A stretch of 64,000 nucleotides of DNA from Benincasa hispida (taxonomy: Eukaryota; Streptophyta; Magnoliopsida; Cucurbitales; Cucurbitaceae). This document shows positions 34,586-45,660 of the stretch, one piece after another. The stretch is from positions 20,904,908 to 20,968,907 of the forward strand of contig NC_052357.1 in NCBI RefSeq assembly GCF_009727055.1. Reading direction: 5' to 3'. Position 1 is the first letter of the stretch. Every line of letters starts with the position of its first letter. The notes beneath the pieces were generated by a model that had not been told where the DNA came from, did not search any database, and was given only the letters and a program-made list of their open reading frames with translations. The translations under genes were made by a program, and so were the position numbers.

Positions 34586-35892
34586 AGAACCCTTTCCTTT
34601 TTCTTCTTCTCCACGTACGACCCTCCCCCATGAGAAATCTCGCTGCCGCCTTCTTCGAGCCCGAATCGGAGGAGCCGCCGCTTTTCAGTTCGCGCGCGCC
34701 TAGCCTCGTTCGTGTTCGCAGCCGCGCGCCGCCCAGCCTTTGACTCGCACGCCACTCGTCCATCCAGCCCTGCAGACCCTCACGCCGCTCGATCTATCTA
34801 GTTTCAATCGCTGACCGTTCGCCACGCTGCCAGTCCAGCCGTTGTCCCTTCTTAGATCTACTGTGTGTCCATTTGGTTTTCGGTAGTCGGCCACTGCCAT
34901 ATGGTTTTTGCCGCGAATCTGGAATTTGGTAAGATCTATTTTGTGGTTAGGTTTTTTGAAGGATTTTTTAATACCCACTAAGTTGGAATAAAGATTAAAT
35001 TAGCCGCATTATTTTGATTTTAGATTTGAGCTTGGGATATTACAGAAGCGGCTGTCCAGTGGATTCGAGATTGTTCGACAAGAGTTTTGATAAGAATTAT
35101 GGTCCTTGTTTGTTGGTTTGTGGGCCACGCTTTGATTACTGAATTAAATGTTGACTTAACCCTTGTATCTTTAAGGTTCCATGTCGTCGTCATTGGGACT
35201 TTAAAATCTGTTAGGAGGAGATTTTTGCCCTTGTATCTTTAAGGTTCCATGTCGTCGTCCATTGGGACTTAAAATCTGTTAGGAGGAGATTTTTGGAGTT
35301 GAAATCTTGGGAGTGGTTGTTGATCAAGTTTCTTTGGGTAAGCTTTTGGGTATTTTGGATTTGAATTTGAGGTTTCGCAATTATTGTTGGACTGAAATTT
35401 AAGGGTTGTATTCGTATGTTAGGGCTGTTACTTCAAACCGTTGTCATCGTTGGTTGTTTGATTTTATCTGTAGAATTTCGATTAAGGTAAGTAATTTTAC
35501 TACTGGAACTGCCCACGGGCCAGACTTTAGATGTATGCTAGTATGATGAATGTATGTTATGGCAGAATGTTAGCATGATAAATTGATAGTATGATCTGGT
35601 ACGAGATCTGAATTATTTAAATATGCACATAGACACTTGAATACTAGTATGACATGGTATGTGCTTCCATATGATTGTATTTGATCTGATAATGTTGAGG
35701 TATACATGCATGTTGTAGAACTATGATGTTGAGGTATACATGTATGTTGTAGAACCATGATGTTGAGGTATATGTGTATGTGGTAGAGCCATGGTGTTGA
35801 GGATTATATGTATGTCATAGATTCGTACGGTGATGATTTTGATGTTGAGACTGTGCGAATGTCCTTACTGATTAGTTAGATGCCCATTAGAT

Positions 35893-35996
35893 TTTGTGTT
35901 TCCTTCGAGATTCACCAATTTGTGTTTCCTTCGGGATTCACCAGTTTGTGTCTCCTTCGGGATTCACCAGTTTGTGTCTCCTTCGGGATTCACTAG
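35893..35996 (+). repeat. 26-bp tandem repeat, four units (5' LTR)
   Basis: Units start at 35893, 35919, 35945 and 35971, each close to TTTGTGTTTCCTTCGGGATT plus CACCAG. The 3' LTR has five units, so copy number has changed since insertion. Confidence 0.95.
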
Positions 35997-36471
35997 AGGT
36001 AGTGGGCATACTTAACTACAGTAGGATAGGACTCAGTCTCCTTCTTATTTCATGTGTATATGTGATAGAGGTGGGTATCTAGAGAACATAGATGCCCAGC
36101 CTGACCCCAGTAGTAGGGTTACTTACTGAGTATTTTATACTCATTCTTTCTCATGTTGTGATCGAGCCACTAGGACTAGTTTTTACGCTTCCGCATCATG
36201 AGATTTAGAGTTCTTTTCATGCTTCTTCTAATGTTTAGTTTTGATGTTTGAAACTTATTATTAAGAATTTTTTTTCATATGTATTTATTAACTTTATGAT
36301 TTATGGGTACCCTATTATTGTTTTAACATTTGCATTTTATAAAGAACTTTTGAACTCCCCTTATCTATTTAGCATTTATTTCATCATAAAGGAGTGTCGT
36401 TTTACGTTCCATGCATGCATGTATTTTAGTAACGACCTAACTTAAGTCCTAGGGGGTCGGGTCGTTACAGT

Positions 36472-36483
36472 TGGTATCAGAGC
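36472..36483 (+). other. primer-binding site (initiator Met tRNA), Gypsy element
   Basis: TGGTATCAGAGC, two bases after the LTR end at 36469. Confidence 0.93.
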
Positions 36484-36678
36484 CCATGTTTTGGGTTCTG
36501 TAGACTGACTTACTACGTAAGTCTAGATAGTCCCTGTGGCCCAGAAACGGATCCCTCATCATCGCCAGGTACGTTCTACTAATAAAAGTTTCAATGCATA
36601 TATGAGAACAATGATGTAGTGTTTTAAATGCAGAAAGACCCATAAATAGTTAGTTAACTTACGAATTTATGACAGGAC

Positions 36679-37765
36679 ATGGCACCTAAGTCAACTAGAG
36701 AAGAAATGCAAGCAGAGAGTAGCCAGACTGTTCTGGCAGCTTCAATCCTGCCTGTGACCCAAGTTGATGAACAGGCGATGGAAGCTAGAATTATTGAAGC
36801 TGTTGCATCCGCTCTAATGAGAAAGCTACAGGAACTGATCTGTAGCACAATGACAGGACAGACTACCCAGACCCAGGCTCAGAAGGAACCGGTGCCACCC
36901 GAGCCATTACGACAGACCCGACCGCAGGACAGAGGTATGCAAGGCTTGTCTCTTGAGGCTAAACATCTAAGGGATTTCCAGAAGTATGACCCTCACCCCT
37001 TTGATGGATTGTTAGGGGACCCCATCAACGCAGAGATGTGGCTGTCATCTATTGAGACACTATTTTCTTTTATGAGGTGCCCGGAAGAGCACAAGCTTCA
37101 ATGCGCAGTCTTCATGTTGACTGATAACGTGAAAATCAGGTGACGTTCAGCAGAAAAGATGATTGATACTGGTGGTGAACTTGCAACCTGGGAGTAGTTC
37201 AAGGAACGCTTTTATGAGAAGTACTTCTCGGCCAACACCCGATACAATAAACAGGCATAAATCTTGAACTTGAGGCAGGGGGTTATTTCGGTGGAGGAAT
37301 ACAAGCAAGAATTCGATAAGCTGTCTTGCTTTGCTCCTGAACTAGTAGCCACCGAGGCAGCGAGGACCGAGAGATTTATCCAGGGCCTGAGGAGCGGACT
37401 ACGAGGGATGGTGCATGCCTTGGATCTCAAGACGTATGCTGCGGTACTACGGGCTCGTGAGGATTGATGCCGACTCCCAGGTGGGAGAGGAATACAAGAG
37501 GTCATTCGGGATTGGGACCTCCGCAGGTCAGAAAAGGAAGGCTGAGCATAGGGCTTTTGAACATCAGCAGAGGAGCCAGAACACAGTGAATGCTTTACGT
37601 TAGTGGGGACAATAGGGTTCCCAGGCTGTGATTGGCAGGGAGGATAGGCCAATATGTACCACTTGTGGTAAGCAACACTGGGGACATTGTCTAGCCGGCT
37701 CTAGGATCTGTTTTCGATGTGGCTAGAAGGGGTATATGTCAGATAGATGCCCAAGGAGGAATGCG
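36679..37765 (+). pseudogene. Gypsy gag with nonsense codons
   Basis: The ATG at 36679 opens MAPKSTREEMQAESS. The capsid-like block reads LRDFQKYDPHPFDGLLGDP, AEMWLSSIETLFSFMRCPEE, then RSAEKMIDTGGELATW, RFYEKYFSANTRYNKQA and YKQEFDKLSCFAPELVATEA in the same frame to about 37467, broken by TGA (37141), TAG (about 37195) and TAA (about 37258). A frameshift follows at about 37470. Two zinc knuckle-like segments lie at 37650-37765 (CTTCGKQHWGHC; CFRCG...GYMSDRCP), the second split by a stop. No Gag is made. Confidence 0.9.
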
Positions 37766-37865
37766 TCTGATCATAGGGGCCAGCCCGTAAGTTCGTTCTA
37801 GGGAGGCCCAAGCCGTCAGCAACAGCAGGGTAGGGTTTTTCTACCACTCGGCGTGAGGCCGAGAA

Positions 37866-38255
37866 GTCAGGCACCGTGGTGACAGGTACACTTCCCATTT
37901 TGGGACACCCTGCTCTTGTTTTATTTGACTTTGGCTCTTCGCACTCGTTTATATCTGCTGTATTTGTGAAGTATGCATGTTAGACTCAGAATCTTTGCCA
38001 TTTGCATTTTCCATTTCCACTCCATCAGGAGAGATCTGTTAGCTACAGAAAAGATAAAACATGTCAGGTAGAGGTAGCCAATCGCACATTAGATGTAACC
38101 TGATAATTTTAGATATGCACGATTTTGATGTTATATTGGGCATGGATTGGTTAGCTGCTAATCATGCCAGTATAGATTGCTCCCGTAAGGAGGTCATCTT
38201 TAACCCTCCTACAGGAGCCAGTTTTAAGTTTAAAGGGTTAGGACCGTAGTCCTAC
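37866..38255 (+). pseudogene. Gypsy aspartic protease region
   Basis: Reads SGTVVTGTLPILGHPALVLF then DFGSSHSFISAVF: the D-S/T-G catalytic motif has become DFG. A frame break follows near 37980. The C-terminal flap/ILG block reads in 38061-38249 (CNLIILDMHDFDVILGMDWL). Inactive by sequence change and by frame. Confidence 0.85.
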
Positions 38256-39580
38256 ACCAAAGTGATTTCCGCATTGAAGGCCAGTAGACTATTCGACGAA
38301 GGAGCCTGGGCTTTATGGCCAGTGTGGTGGACACTAGAGAGAATGAAGTCACCTTGACTTCGGAGCTAGTAGTGAGGGATTTTCCAGACGTTTTTCCAGA
38401 AGATCTTCCCGGACTGCCCCCATAGCGAAAGATAGATTTTGCCATTGGATTGGAGCCAGACACAACCTCTATTTCGAAGGCTCCATACAGGATGGCCCCG
38501 GCAGAGTTGAAGAAACTAAAGGTCCAATTGCAGGAGTTATTGGACAAGGGTTTCATACGCCCTAGCGTGTCACCATGGGGTGCACCTGTTTTGTTTATGA
38601 AAAAGAAGGATGGATCGTTACGTCTGTGCATTGATTACAGAGAGCTGAACAAGGTGACCGTCAAGAATAAGTATCCCCTTCCCAGGATCGATGATTTGTT
38701 TGACCAATTGCAGGGAGCTACGATATTCTCTAGGATTGATCTCCGGTCAAGAGAATAAAGGACAATGACATACCCAAAACAGATTTTCGTTCGAGGTATG
38801 GACATTATGAGTTCATAGTGATATCGTTCGGTCTAACAAATGCACCAACAGTGTTCATGGATCTAATGAATAGGGTGTTCAAGAAATTCCTCAACACCTT
38901 CCTGATTGTTTTTATTGATGACATATTGATTTATTCCAAGACAGAGGCCGAGCATGAGAAGCATTTGCAGAAAGTTTTGGAGACGTTGAGGGCCAATAAG
39001 CTATATGCTAAGTTTTCTAAATGTGAATTTTGGTTGAAGCAGGTGTCCTTCCTAGGGCATGTAGTATCGAAGGAAGGTGTCTCTGTGGATCCTGAAAAGG
39101 TTGAGGTAGTTACGAGTTGGGCTCGTCCAACCACAATCAGTGAGGTGTGCAGTTTCCTAAGGTTAGTAGGCTACTATAGACGATTTGTAAAGGAATTCTC
39201 TCGCATAGCCGCCCCATTAACTCAGTTGACCCGGAAGGGAGCAACATTTGTTTGGAATGAGGCTTGTGAAAATAGTTTTCAGGACCTCAAGCAGAGGCTG
39301 GTTTCAGCCCCAGTTCTTATAGTACCGGATGGATTAGGTGGTTTTATCATTTACAGTGATGCGTCCAAGAAAGGGTTGGGATGCGTATTGATGCAGCAGG
39401 GCAGAGTAGTTGCTTACGCTTCACGTCAGCTGAAGAAGCATGAACAGAATTACCCACGCATGACTTAGAGTTAGCAGTAGTAGTTTTCGCTTTCAAGATC
39501 TAGAGACATTACTTATATGGAGAGAAGATACAGATCTTCACCGACCACAAGAGTTTGAAGAAATTTTCACTCAGAAAGAA
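38256..39580 (+). pseudogene. Gypsy reverse transcriptase and RNase H
   Basis: RT reads in 38450-38758 ([60 protein letters not shown]), shifts at the IDLRS block with a stop at about 38756, and resumes in 38818-39468 ([30 protein letters not shown] with the catalytic FIDD form of YxDD). The thumb and RNase H follow ([53 protein letters not shown]), then a stop near 39466. RNase H continues broken to about 39580 (TDHKSLKKF). Confidence 0.92.
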
Positions 39581-39586
39581 TTAAAC

Positions 39587-41336
39587 ATGAGGCAAAGAAG
39601 GTGGTTGGAGCTAGTGAAGGATTATGAATGTGGAACTTTGTACCACCCGGGAAAAGTAAATGTAGTGGCAGATGCTCTAAGCAGAAAGATGGCCCATTCA
39701 GCAGCGCTCATTACCAGACAGGCTCACTTGTGTAAGGAACTGGAGAGGGTAGAGATTGCAGTGGCCGTGGGAAAGGTTATGGCACAGTTAGTACAGTTGT
39801 CGGTGCGATCGAGTCTAAGGCAGAAGATTATTGATGCGCAGCGAGACGACCCTTATCTGGAAGAGAGAGTTCGTAGGGTGGAATCAGGCCAGGATGGAGA
39901 ATTCTCAGTTTCAGTGGAAGGTGGGCTCCTTTATCAAGGGCGTTTATGCGTGCCAGCAGTTAGTGATATTAAAGATGAGTTGTTGTCAGAGGCTCATAGT
40001 TTCTTATTTTCGATTCACCCAGGCAGCACCAAGATGTATCGGGACCTGAAATGTTACTACTGGTGGAATGATATGAAAAGAGAGGTTGCAGAGTTTCGTC
40101 AGTAAGTGCTTGATGTGCCAGCAGGTGAAAGCCCCGAGGCAGAAGCTAGCAGGCTTGTTACAACCATTGAGTGTACCGGAATGGAAGTGGGAGAATGTGT
40201 CTATGGACTTCATCGTGGGGTTGCCTCGGACCGTCAAAGGTTTCATTGTGATATGGGTCGTGGACTTACGAAGTTAGCACATTTCATACCTGGGAAGCCT
40301 ACCTTTTCAGTGAATAAGTGGGCACAAATATACATGAAGGAGGTGGTAAGATTGCATGGAGTGCCCGTGTCCATCGTGTCGGACAGAGACCCTCGTTTCA
40401 CGTCTAACTTCAGGAAAAGTATTCAGGCAGCTTTGGGGACCCGGTTAGACTTCAGTACAGCTTTCCACCCTCAGACTGATGGGCAGACAGAGAGATTGAA
40501 TCAGATATTGGACTGTCTCTTATACACATCTAGATGTGTATAAGAGACAGGCTTACCCTCAGACTGATGTGCAAACAGAGAGATTGAATCAAATACTGGA
40601 AGACATGTTGCGTGCCTATGCCATAGAGTTTTCAGGAAGCTGGGATGCTCACTTGCACTTATTGGAGTTCGCTTATAATAACAGTTACCAGTCCACTATT
40701 GGGATGTCACTCTTTGAGGCCATATATGGGAAGAGTTGTAGGTCTCCTATGTGTTGGGATGAGATAAGAGAGAGGAAATTGTTAGGACCTAAATTGGTGC
40801 AGACCACGAATCAGGCAATACAGAAGATCAGGGCTCGTATGCAAACAGCTCAGAGCAAACAGAAGAGCTATGCCGACGTAAGACGTAAGGACCTGAAATT
40901 TGAGACTAGTGTGAAAGTGTTCTTAAAAGTGGCACCCATGAAAGGTATTCTGAGGTTTGGTAGGAAGGGAAAGTTGAGTTCCAGATTCATTGGACCTATT
41001 GAGGTCCTGGAACGAGTTGGCCCCGTAGCTTACCGTTTGGCATTGCCCCCAGCACTGTCTCCAGTTCATAATGTCTTCCATGTTTCGATGCTAAGGAAGT
41101 ATGTGACAGACCCATCCCATGTAGTTGACTTTGAGCCTTTGCAGTTGAATGACAACTTGAGCTACGAAGAGAAACCTATAGAGATCCTCGCCAGAGAAGT
41201 AAAGACATTGCGTCACCGGAAAATTACTTTTGTGAAAGTCCTGTGGCAGAATCACCAGTCCAAGGAGGCTACTTGGGAACGAGAGGATGAGATGAAGGCC
41301 CACTACCCAGAGCTTTTTTTTTTTTTTCAAGAATGA
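39587..41336 (+). pseudogene. Gypsy integrase with C-terminal chromodomain-like region
   Basis: 39587-40105 holds the RNase H tail and HHCC region (HPGSTKMYRDLKCYYWWNDM). 40086-40543 holds [20 protein letters not shown] and, in changing frames, the catalytic core ([34 protein letters not shown]), so both aspartates and the Glu are readable. 40552-41336 gives the core end and GPI/GPY module (RFIGPIEVLERVGPVAYRLA, NVFHVSMLRKYV). It ends with a chromodomain-like tail (RKITFVKVLWQNHQSKEATW) that in this family guides insertion to marked chromatin. Frame shifts near 40105 and 40250 and the adapter insert at 40513-40550 break it. Confidence 0.92.
40513..40550. other. Nextera/Tn5 adapter palindrome embedded in the assembly
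   Basis: CTGTCTCTTATACACATCT is followed directly by its exact reverse complement AGATGTGTATAAGAGACAG. This is the 19-base Tn5 mosaic end used in Illumina Nextera libraries. The integrase sequence on its left (CCTCAGACTGATGGGCAGAC...) is repeated on its right with several substitutions (CCTCAGACTGATGTGCAAAC...). The join is therefore a chimera of two related copies, not genomic DNA. Confidence 0.96.
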
Positions 41337-41359
41337 ACTTTCGAGGACAAAAGTTCTTT

Positions 41360-41372
41360 GAGGAGGGAAGAA
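41360..41372 (+). other. polypurine tract, Gypsy element
   Basis: GAGGAGGGAAGAA immediately before the 3' LTR start at 41373. A second copy of the same tract lies inside the LTR, just before the inner start at 41445, and a third in the 5' LTR before 34282. Confidence 0.88.
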
Positions 41373-42794
41373 TGTAACACCCTCGGAGTGTTTTTTCTTC
41401 AAGAATAAACTTTCGAGGACGAAAGTACTTTGAGGAGGGAAGAATGTAACACCCCGCACATTTTTTTTAGTAATTATATAATTTCAGTAACTTTATTATT
41501 TGGAATTTCAGTAATTGTTATTAGTTGGAGGGCATTTTTAGAATTTTGGACTTCAAGTGTAAGTGCAGGAATTTAATTGTTGGCGTGAACTTATTCATTT
41601 TGAAATTCAATTTGAAAATTAATAGCAGGAATTAATTTTCTTATAAAACAGAAAGAAATTTAATAATATAAAACGAAAAGGAATTAAATGTAATTAAATT
41701 TATTTCTTTTTTTGTTATATTATTATTATTATAAAAAAAAAGAGAACCCTTTCCTTCTTCTTTTCCACGCACGACCCCCTGTGAGAAATTTCTTTGCCGC
41801 CCTCTTCGAGCCTGAACCGGAGGAGCCACCGCTCTTCAGTTCACGCTGCCCAACCTCCGTGTTCGCAGCTGCGCACCACCCAACCCTTGACTCGCGCGCC
41901 GCTAGTCCATCCAGCCCTGCAGACCCTCGCGCTACTCGATCCGTCTAGTTCTGCCGCTGACTGTTTGCCACGCCGCCAGTCCAGCCGACGTCTGCTTCTT
42001 AGATTTACTGGTGTCCATGGGTTTTCGCTGATGATTTTGATGCTCATCGGATTATATGTATGTCATAGATTCGTACGGTGATGATTTTGATATTGAGACT
42101 ATGCGAATGTCTTTACTGATTAGTTAGATGCCCATTAGATTTTTTGTTTCCTTCGTGATTCACCAGTTTGTGTTTCCTTCGGGATTCACCAGTTTGTGTT
42201 TCCTTCGGGATTCACCAGTTTGTGTTTCCTTCGGGATTTACCAGTTTGTGTCTCCTTCGGGATTCACTAGAGGTAGTGGGCATACTTAACTACAGTAGGA
42301 TAGGACTCAGTCTTCTACTTGTTTCCTGTGTATATGTGATAGAGGTGGGTATCTAGAGAACATAGATGCCCAGCCTGACCCCATTAATGGGGTTACTTAC
42401 TGAGTATTTTATACTCATTCTTTTTTATGTTGTTGTTTCAAGTAAGGGTAGAGATGCATCGGCGATGGACAAGTGGAATTCGTGATCGAGCCACTGGGAC
42501 TAGTTTTTACGTTTCCGCATCATGAGATTTAGAGTTCTTTTCATGCTTTTTCTAATGTTTAGTTTTGATGTTTGAAACTTATTATTAAGAATTGTTTTTC
42601 ATATGTATTTATTAATCTTTATGATTTATGGGTACCCCATTATTGTTTTAACATTTGCATTTAATAAAGAACTTTTGAACTCCCTTTATCTATTTAGCAT
42701 TTACTTTATCATAAAGTAGTGTCGTTTTACGTTCTATGCATGCATGTATTTTAGTAACGGCCTAACTTAAATTCTAGGGGGTCGGGTCGTTACA
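41373..42794 (+). repeat. 3' LTR of the Gypsy element (1422 bp)
   Basis: Starts TGTAACACCCTCGGAGTG and ends GGGTCGGGTCGTTACA. It aligns with the 5' LTR at both ends, but a block corresponding to about 34880-35790 of the 5' LTR is missing, so the two LTRs differ by about 840 bases. A small insertion near 42430-42480 (AAGTAAGGGTAGAGATGCAT) is absent from the 5' LTR. Confidence 0.93.
42140..42269 (+). repeat. 26-bp tandem repeat, five units (3' LTR)
   Basis: Same unit as at 35893-35996 with one additional copy. Units are about 26 bases, starting near 42140, 42166, 42192, 42218 and 42244. Confidence 0.93.
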
Positions 42795-42799
42795 TGAAG

Positions 42800-43070
42800 A
42801 GTGGTCAACCTAACATATTGTTTTAGGCTTTCTTGGTGAAATCCCAAGCAATTAACATCGAGATTCTTTCAATTTTTCTAAACATAATGTAATCTTTCCA
42901 TATTTTATATCAAATCTTACTTAATTTTTCAAATCTTTCAGCACAAAGATCAAACTTTGCCAACAAAAAAACAATAATAATAAGTAAGATTTGGGAGATA
43001 TAAAGAATCTTGGTATAACTCGGACAAAATTAACACTAAGATTCTATATATTTGGACTTTTTCAGTGAAA
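42800..43070. other. inverted-repeat-family flank
   Basis: AT-rich DNA with words of the 13683-14225 inverted-repeat family (GGCTTTCTTGGTGAAATCCC, ACACTAAGATTCT...CTTTTTCAGTGAAATCTTG). No gene. Confidence 0.55.
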
Positions 43071-44663
43071 TCTTGTCGGCGGATTAACAAGATAATCTTT
43101 ATATTTTCCCAAATCTTAATTTTTTATTTGCAAATTTTGATTGTTTACAAAATTTTAAAATCACGGTGCATTTGAGATCCATCCGAAAAATCATAATTGG
43201 TAAATCCACCTGAAAATTTATATAACTGTGGAAACATAAATAAGGGTAAAGATTTGAAAAATTATATAAAAATTTGATATAAGATTTGGTAAAAAATAAT
43301 TGAATTTGAAGAAATTTTTAAATGATATAAGATTTGAATAGATTATATTATATTTGAAAAATCTTTAGAATCTCACTGTTAATATGCCTGACATTTCATG
43401 CCTAAAAAAATTGATAAGTTAGAAAAAGTTAATTTCTTAACTAAATCTTGGTGGTCGATCTTGCTCGAGATGGACCAAGGAAAACTACTTTAACGAGTTT
43501 TTCAAAATGTGTGTTTGTTTTGAAAAGTGAAAACTTGATAGTGTTATTTCTAACAATTTCCTAAGTAAAAATGCAACAATTTTAAAATGGGAGATAATTT
43601 TTAGGGAAATTATTTCAAATGGTAAAACTGTTGAAAATATTTACAAAATCTAGAAAAATTTTAAAACTCTCAATGATAGATGCTGATAGACATTGATAGA
43701 CTTCTATGAATGTCTATCAGGATATTGATCTATCAGCGTATATCATTGATAGTTATAAAATTTTACTATATCTCGTAAATATTTTAGTTTATTTTTCTAT
43801 ATTTAAAATCAATTCTAATTTTTATCCATTGCGAGGATACACCTTCAATATTAATATGGTGAACCGTTATTGTCCTAATCAAAAGATGTTTGACTGATGG
43901 AAAATCTTAAAAGATGGATTTTTTTTTCCTTTTTTGAAGTAATATTTTTCCTTGAGGTTACATTTTTTTTAAGAGATTTTTACATGAAAATTCGTCTTGG
44001 GCCACATATTTCATGAATATCCTTAAATTAAAATTAAAATTTTTTCATTGAAAGTTTTTAGAGACATTTTTGGATAATTTTACTCTTTTTTCTATTTTTA
44101 AGTATATCAGTTTTTTTTCTTGTAATTAATCAGTCGCCTTTTCTTTTGGTCATTAATGAGCTTTTTTTTTTAATACTTTTTGTTGTTTATATAAATATCT
44201 GTTTATATTTTAATGTAGTTAATATATGATTAATGAGATTTTCTATTCCTCAACTATAGGGGCGTTGTTTCATCTTCTTCATCCCTTCTTAAGGCGATTT
44301 AGTTGGCCATAATTGTAGGGATGTTCGATCGTCTTCTTCATCCAATTGGAGAATTATGGTTTTAAATATTCATTTTTTATATATTTTTTTTATATATATA
44401 CGAGACTAATTTTAGTATTCTCTGAAGAGATTGTTTTTAAATATACCTTAAAATATTTTGTTAGGTGTTTGAAAATAATCTAACCAATATGTGAAATATA
44501 CTAAGATTTATAATGTAATGAAATAATTGTAAAACATCGGATTAAAATGTTTTTTTGCACTGCAGTAGTTACATTCGAAAGTTTATTTCAAATGTACTCA
44601 GGTGAACGAATTTGAGATTATATATATACGAGACTAAGTTCATTTTTTATATTTTAAATATTC
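43071..44663. repeat. tandem segmental duplication, copy 1
   Basis: Shares with 44664-45383 plus 53432-54050 the same order of words, starting TCTTGTCGGCGGATTAACAA and running through GCGTTGTTTCATCTTCTTCA to ACATTCGAAAGTTTATTT. It contains a MITE (43604-43815) absent from copy 2 and lacks the Mutator-like element present in copy 2. Its first part (43080-43560) belongs to the inverted-repeat family of 13683-14225. No coding capacity. Confidence 0.85.
43604..43815. mobile_element. Mutator-type MITE with 9-bp target duplication
   Basis: 212 bases from GGGAAATTATTTCAAATGG to ATTTAAAATCAATTC, with imperfect terminal inverted repeats. TAATTTTTA flanks both sides (43595-43603 and 43816-43824). Duplication copy 2 preserves the unoccupied site near 45205-45220 (GAGAAAATTTTTGTCCATTG). 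Inside are forward and inverted TAGACATTGATAGAC words, shared with 27187-27461. Confidence 0.87.
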
Positions 44664-45479
44664 ATCTTGTAAGCGGATTAACAAGAGAATCTTTATATTT
44701 TCCCAAATCTTAATTTTTTTTATTTGGAAATGTTGATTGTTTACAAATTTTAAAAATCACAATGCACTTGAGATCCATCTGAAAAATTTTGGTAAATTCA
44801 TTTGAAAATTTGAAAATTCATATAATTGTGAAAACGTAAATAAGGGTAAAGATTTGAAAAATTATATAAAAATTTGATATAAGATTTGGTAAAAATAATC
44901 GAATTTGGAGAAAATTTGAAATGATATAAGATTTGGTATAGATTTGGAAAGATTATATAATATTTGAAAAATCATTAGAATCTCGCTATTAATACTGCCA
45001 AACATTTCACCGTGAAGGCCCAAAACAATTGATAAGTTAGAAAAAGTTAATTTTTTAACTAAATCTGGGTGGTTGATCTTGATGGACCGAGAAAAACTAG
45101 TTTAACGAGTTCTTAAAAAAGTGTGCTTGTTTTGAAAAATGATAACTTAATAGTCTTATTTTTGACAATTTCCAAAGTAAAAAGGCAACAATTTTAAAAT
45201 GGGAGAAAATTTTTGTCCATTGCAAGGATACACCTTGAAAATTAATATGGTGAATCGTTAGTTGCCCTAATCAAAAGATGTTTGGCCGATGGAAAATCCT
45301 AAAAGATGGATTTCTTTCCTTTTCTGAAGTATTATTTTTCCTTGAGGTTACATTTTTTTAAGAGATTTTTACATGAAAATTCAGATTTTTTTTAAAATAA
45401 TGTTATTTTAATATATATTAACAAAAATAGGGTAGGATTGAAAATATTGACAAAAATAGGTTTTTAAATCGTATACTCA

Positions 45480-45660
45480 ATACACGATTAGCCCTAAATC
45501 GTGTACCTGGTACACGAGTGCCTGTTGATTTGGCACGTGCAGACTACGTGCAGACTACCAATGTGGCAGTCATGCAACGTTGATTGAGGTAATCGTGTAC
45601 CCGATACACGATTACCTTAAGTCATGTACCGGGTACACGACTTCATTTTCTATTAAACCG
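45480..45660 (+). repeat. subterminal CGTGTACC palindrome-rich region of the Mutator-like element
   Basis: Repeated forms of AATCGTGTACC(C/T)GGTACACGA occur at about 45496-45515, 45595-45613 and 45632-45645. Related words occur at the other end near 53190-53310 (ATCGTGGACCGGGTCCACGA, AATCGTGTACCCCGTACATG). They are dyad-symmetric and could be transposase-binding sites; that role is inference. Confidence 0.7.

Larger units (their letters stand above)
34210..36469 (+). repeat. 5' LTR of the Gypsy element (2260 bp)
   Basis: Outer start TGTAACACCCCCAGAGTG at 34210, supported by the target duplication. A second start, TGTAACACCCCACAC, lies at 34282 and is preceded by GGAGGGAAGAA, a copy of the polypurine tract. 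There is a TATA box at 34571 and a GC-rich leader with LTR features to 36469. It contains a local ~70-bp tandem duplication near 35158-35290 (GTATCTTTAAGGTTCCATG twice), a TATACATGTATGTTGTAGAA repeat zone near 35695-35810 and four 26-bp units at 35893-35996. Confidence 0.93.
34210..42794 (+). mobile_element. full-length Ty3/Gypsy chromovirus-like element (Tekay/Del type), inactive
   Basis: Complete boundaries: TSD TGAAG at 34205-34209 and 42795-42799, LTRs starting TGTAACACCC and ending GGGTCGTTACA, an initiator-Met primer site at 36472 and a polypurine tract at 41360-41372. Internal order is gag, protease, RT, RNase H, integrase, C-terminal chromodomain-like region, as in Gypsy chromoviruses. 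Frame breaks are few but lethal: three nonsense codons in gag, shifts after gag, in protease and RT, and an adapter artefact in integrase. The LTRs differ strongly in length (2260 against 1422 bases). Confidence 0.96.

Noticed and set aside
34521..34978. Several overlapping open frames on both strands in the Gypsy 5' LTR
   Set aside because: The GC-rich LTR leader lacks stops by composition; similar frames occur in the 3' LTR at 41641-42081. No domain.
36470..36484. Possible tRNA gene at TGGTATCAGAGC
   Set aside because: It is a primer-binding site complementary to the tRNA 3' end, directly after an LTR; no cloverleaf can be formed around it. The same holds for 25861-25875.
37212..37652. 146-residue minus-strand open frame
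   Set aside because: It lies antisense to readable Gypsy gag and has no domain.
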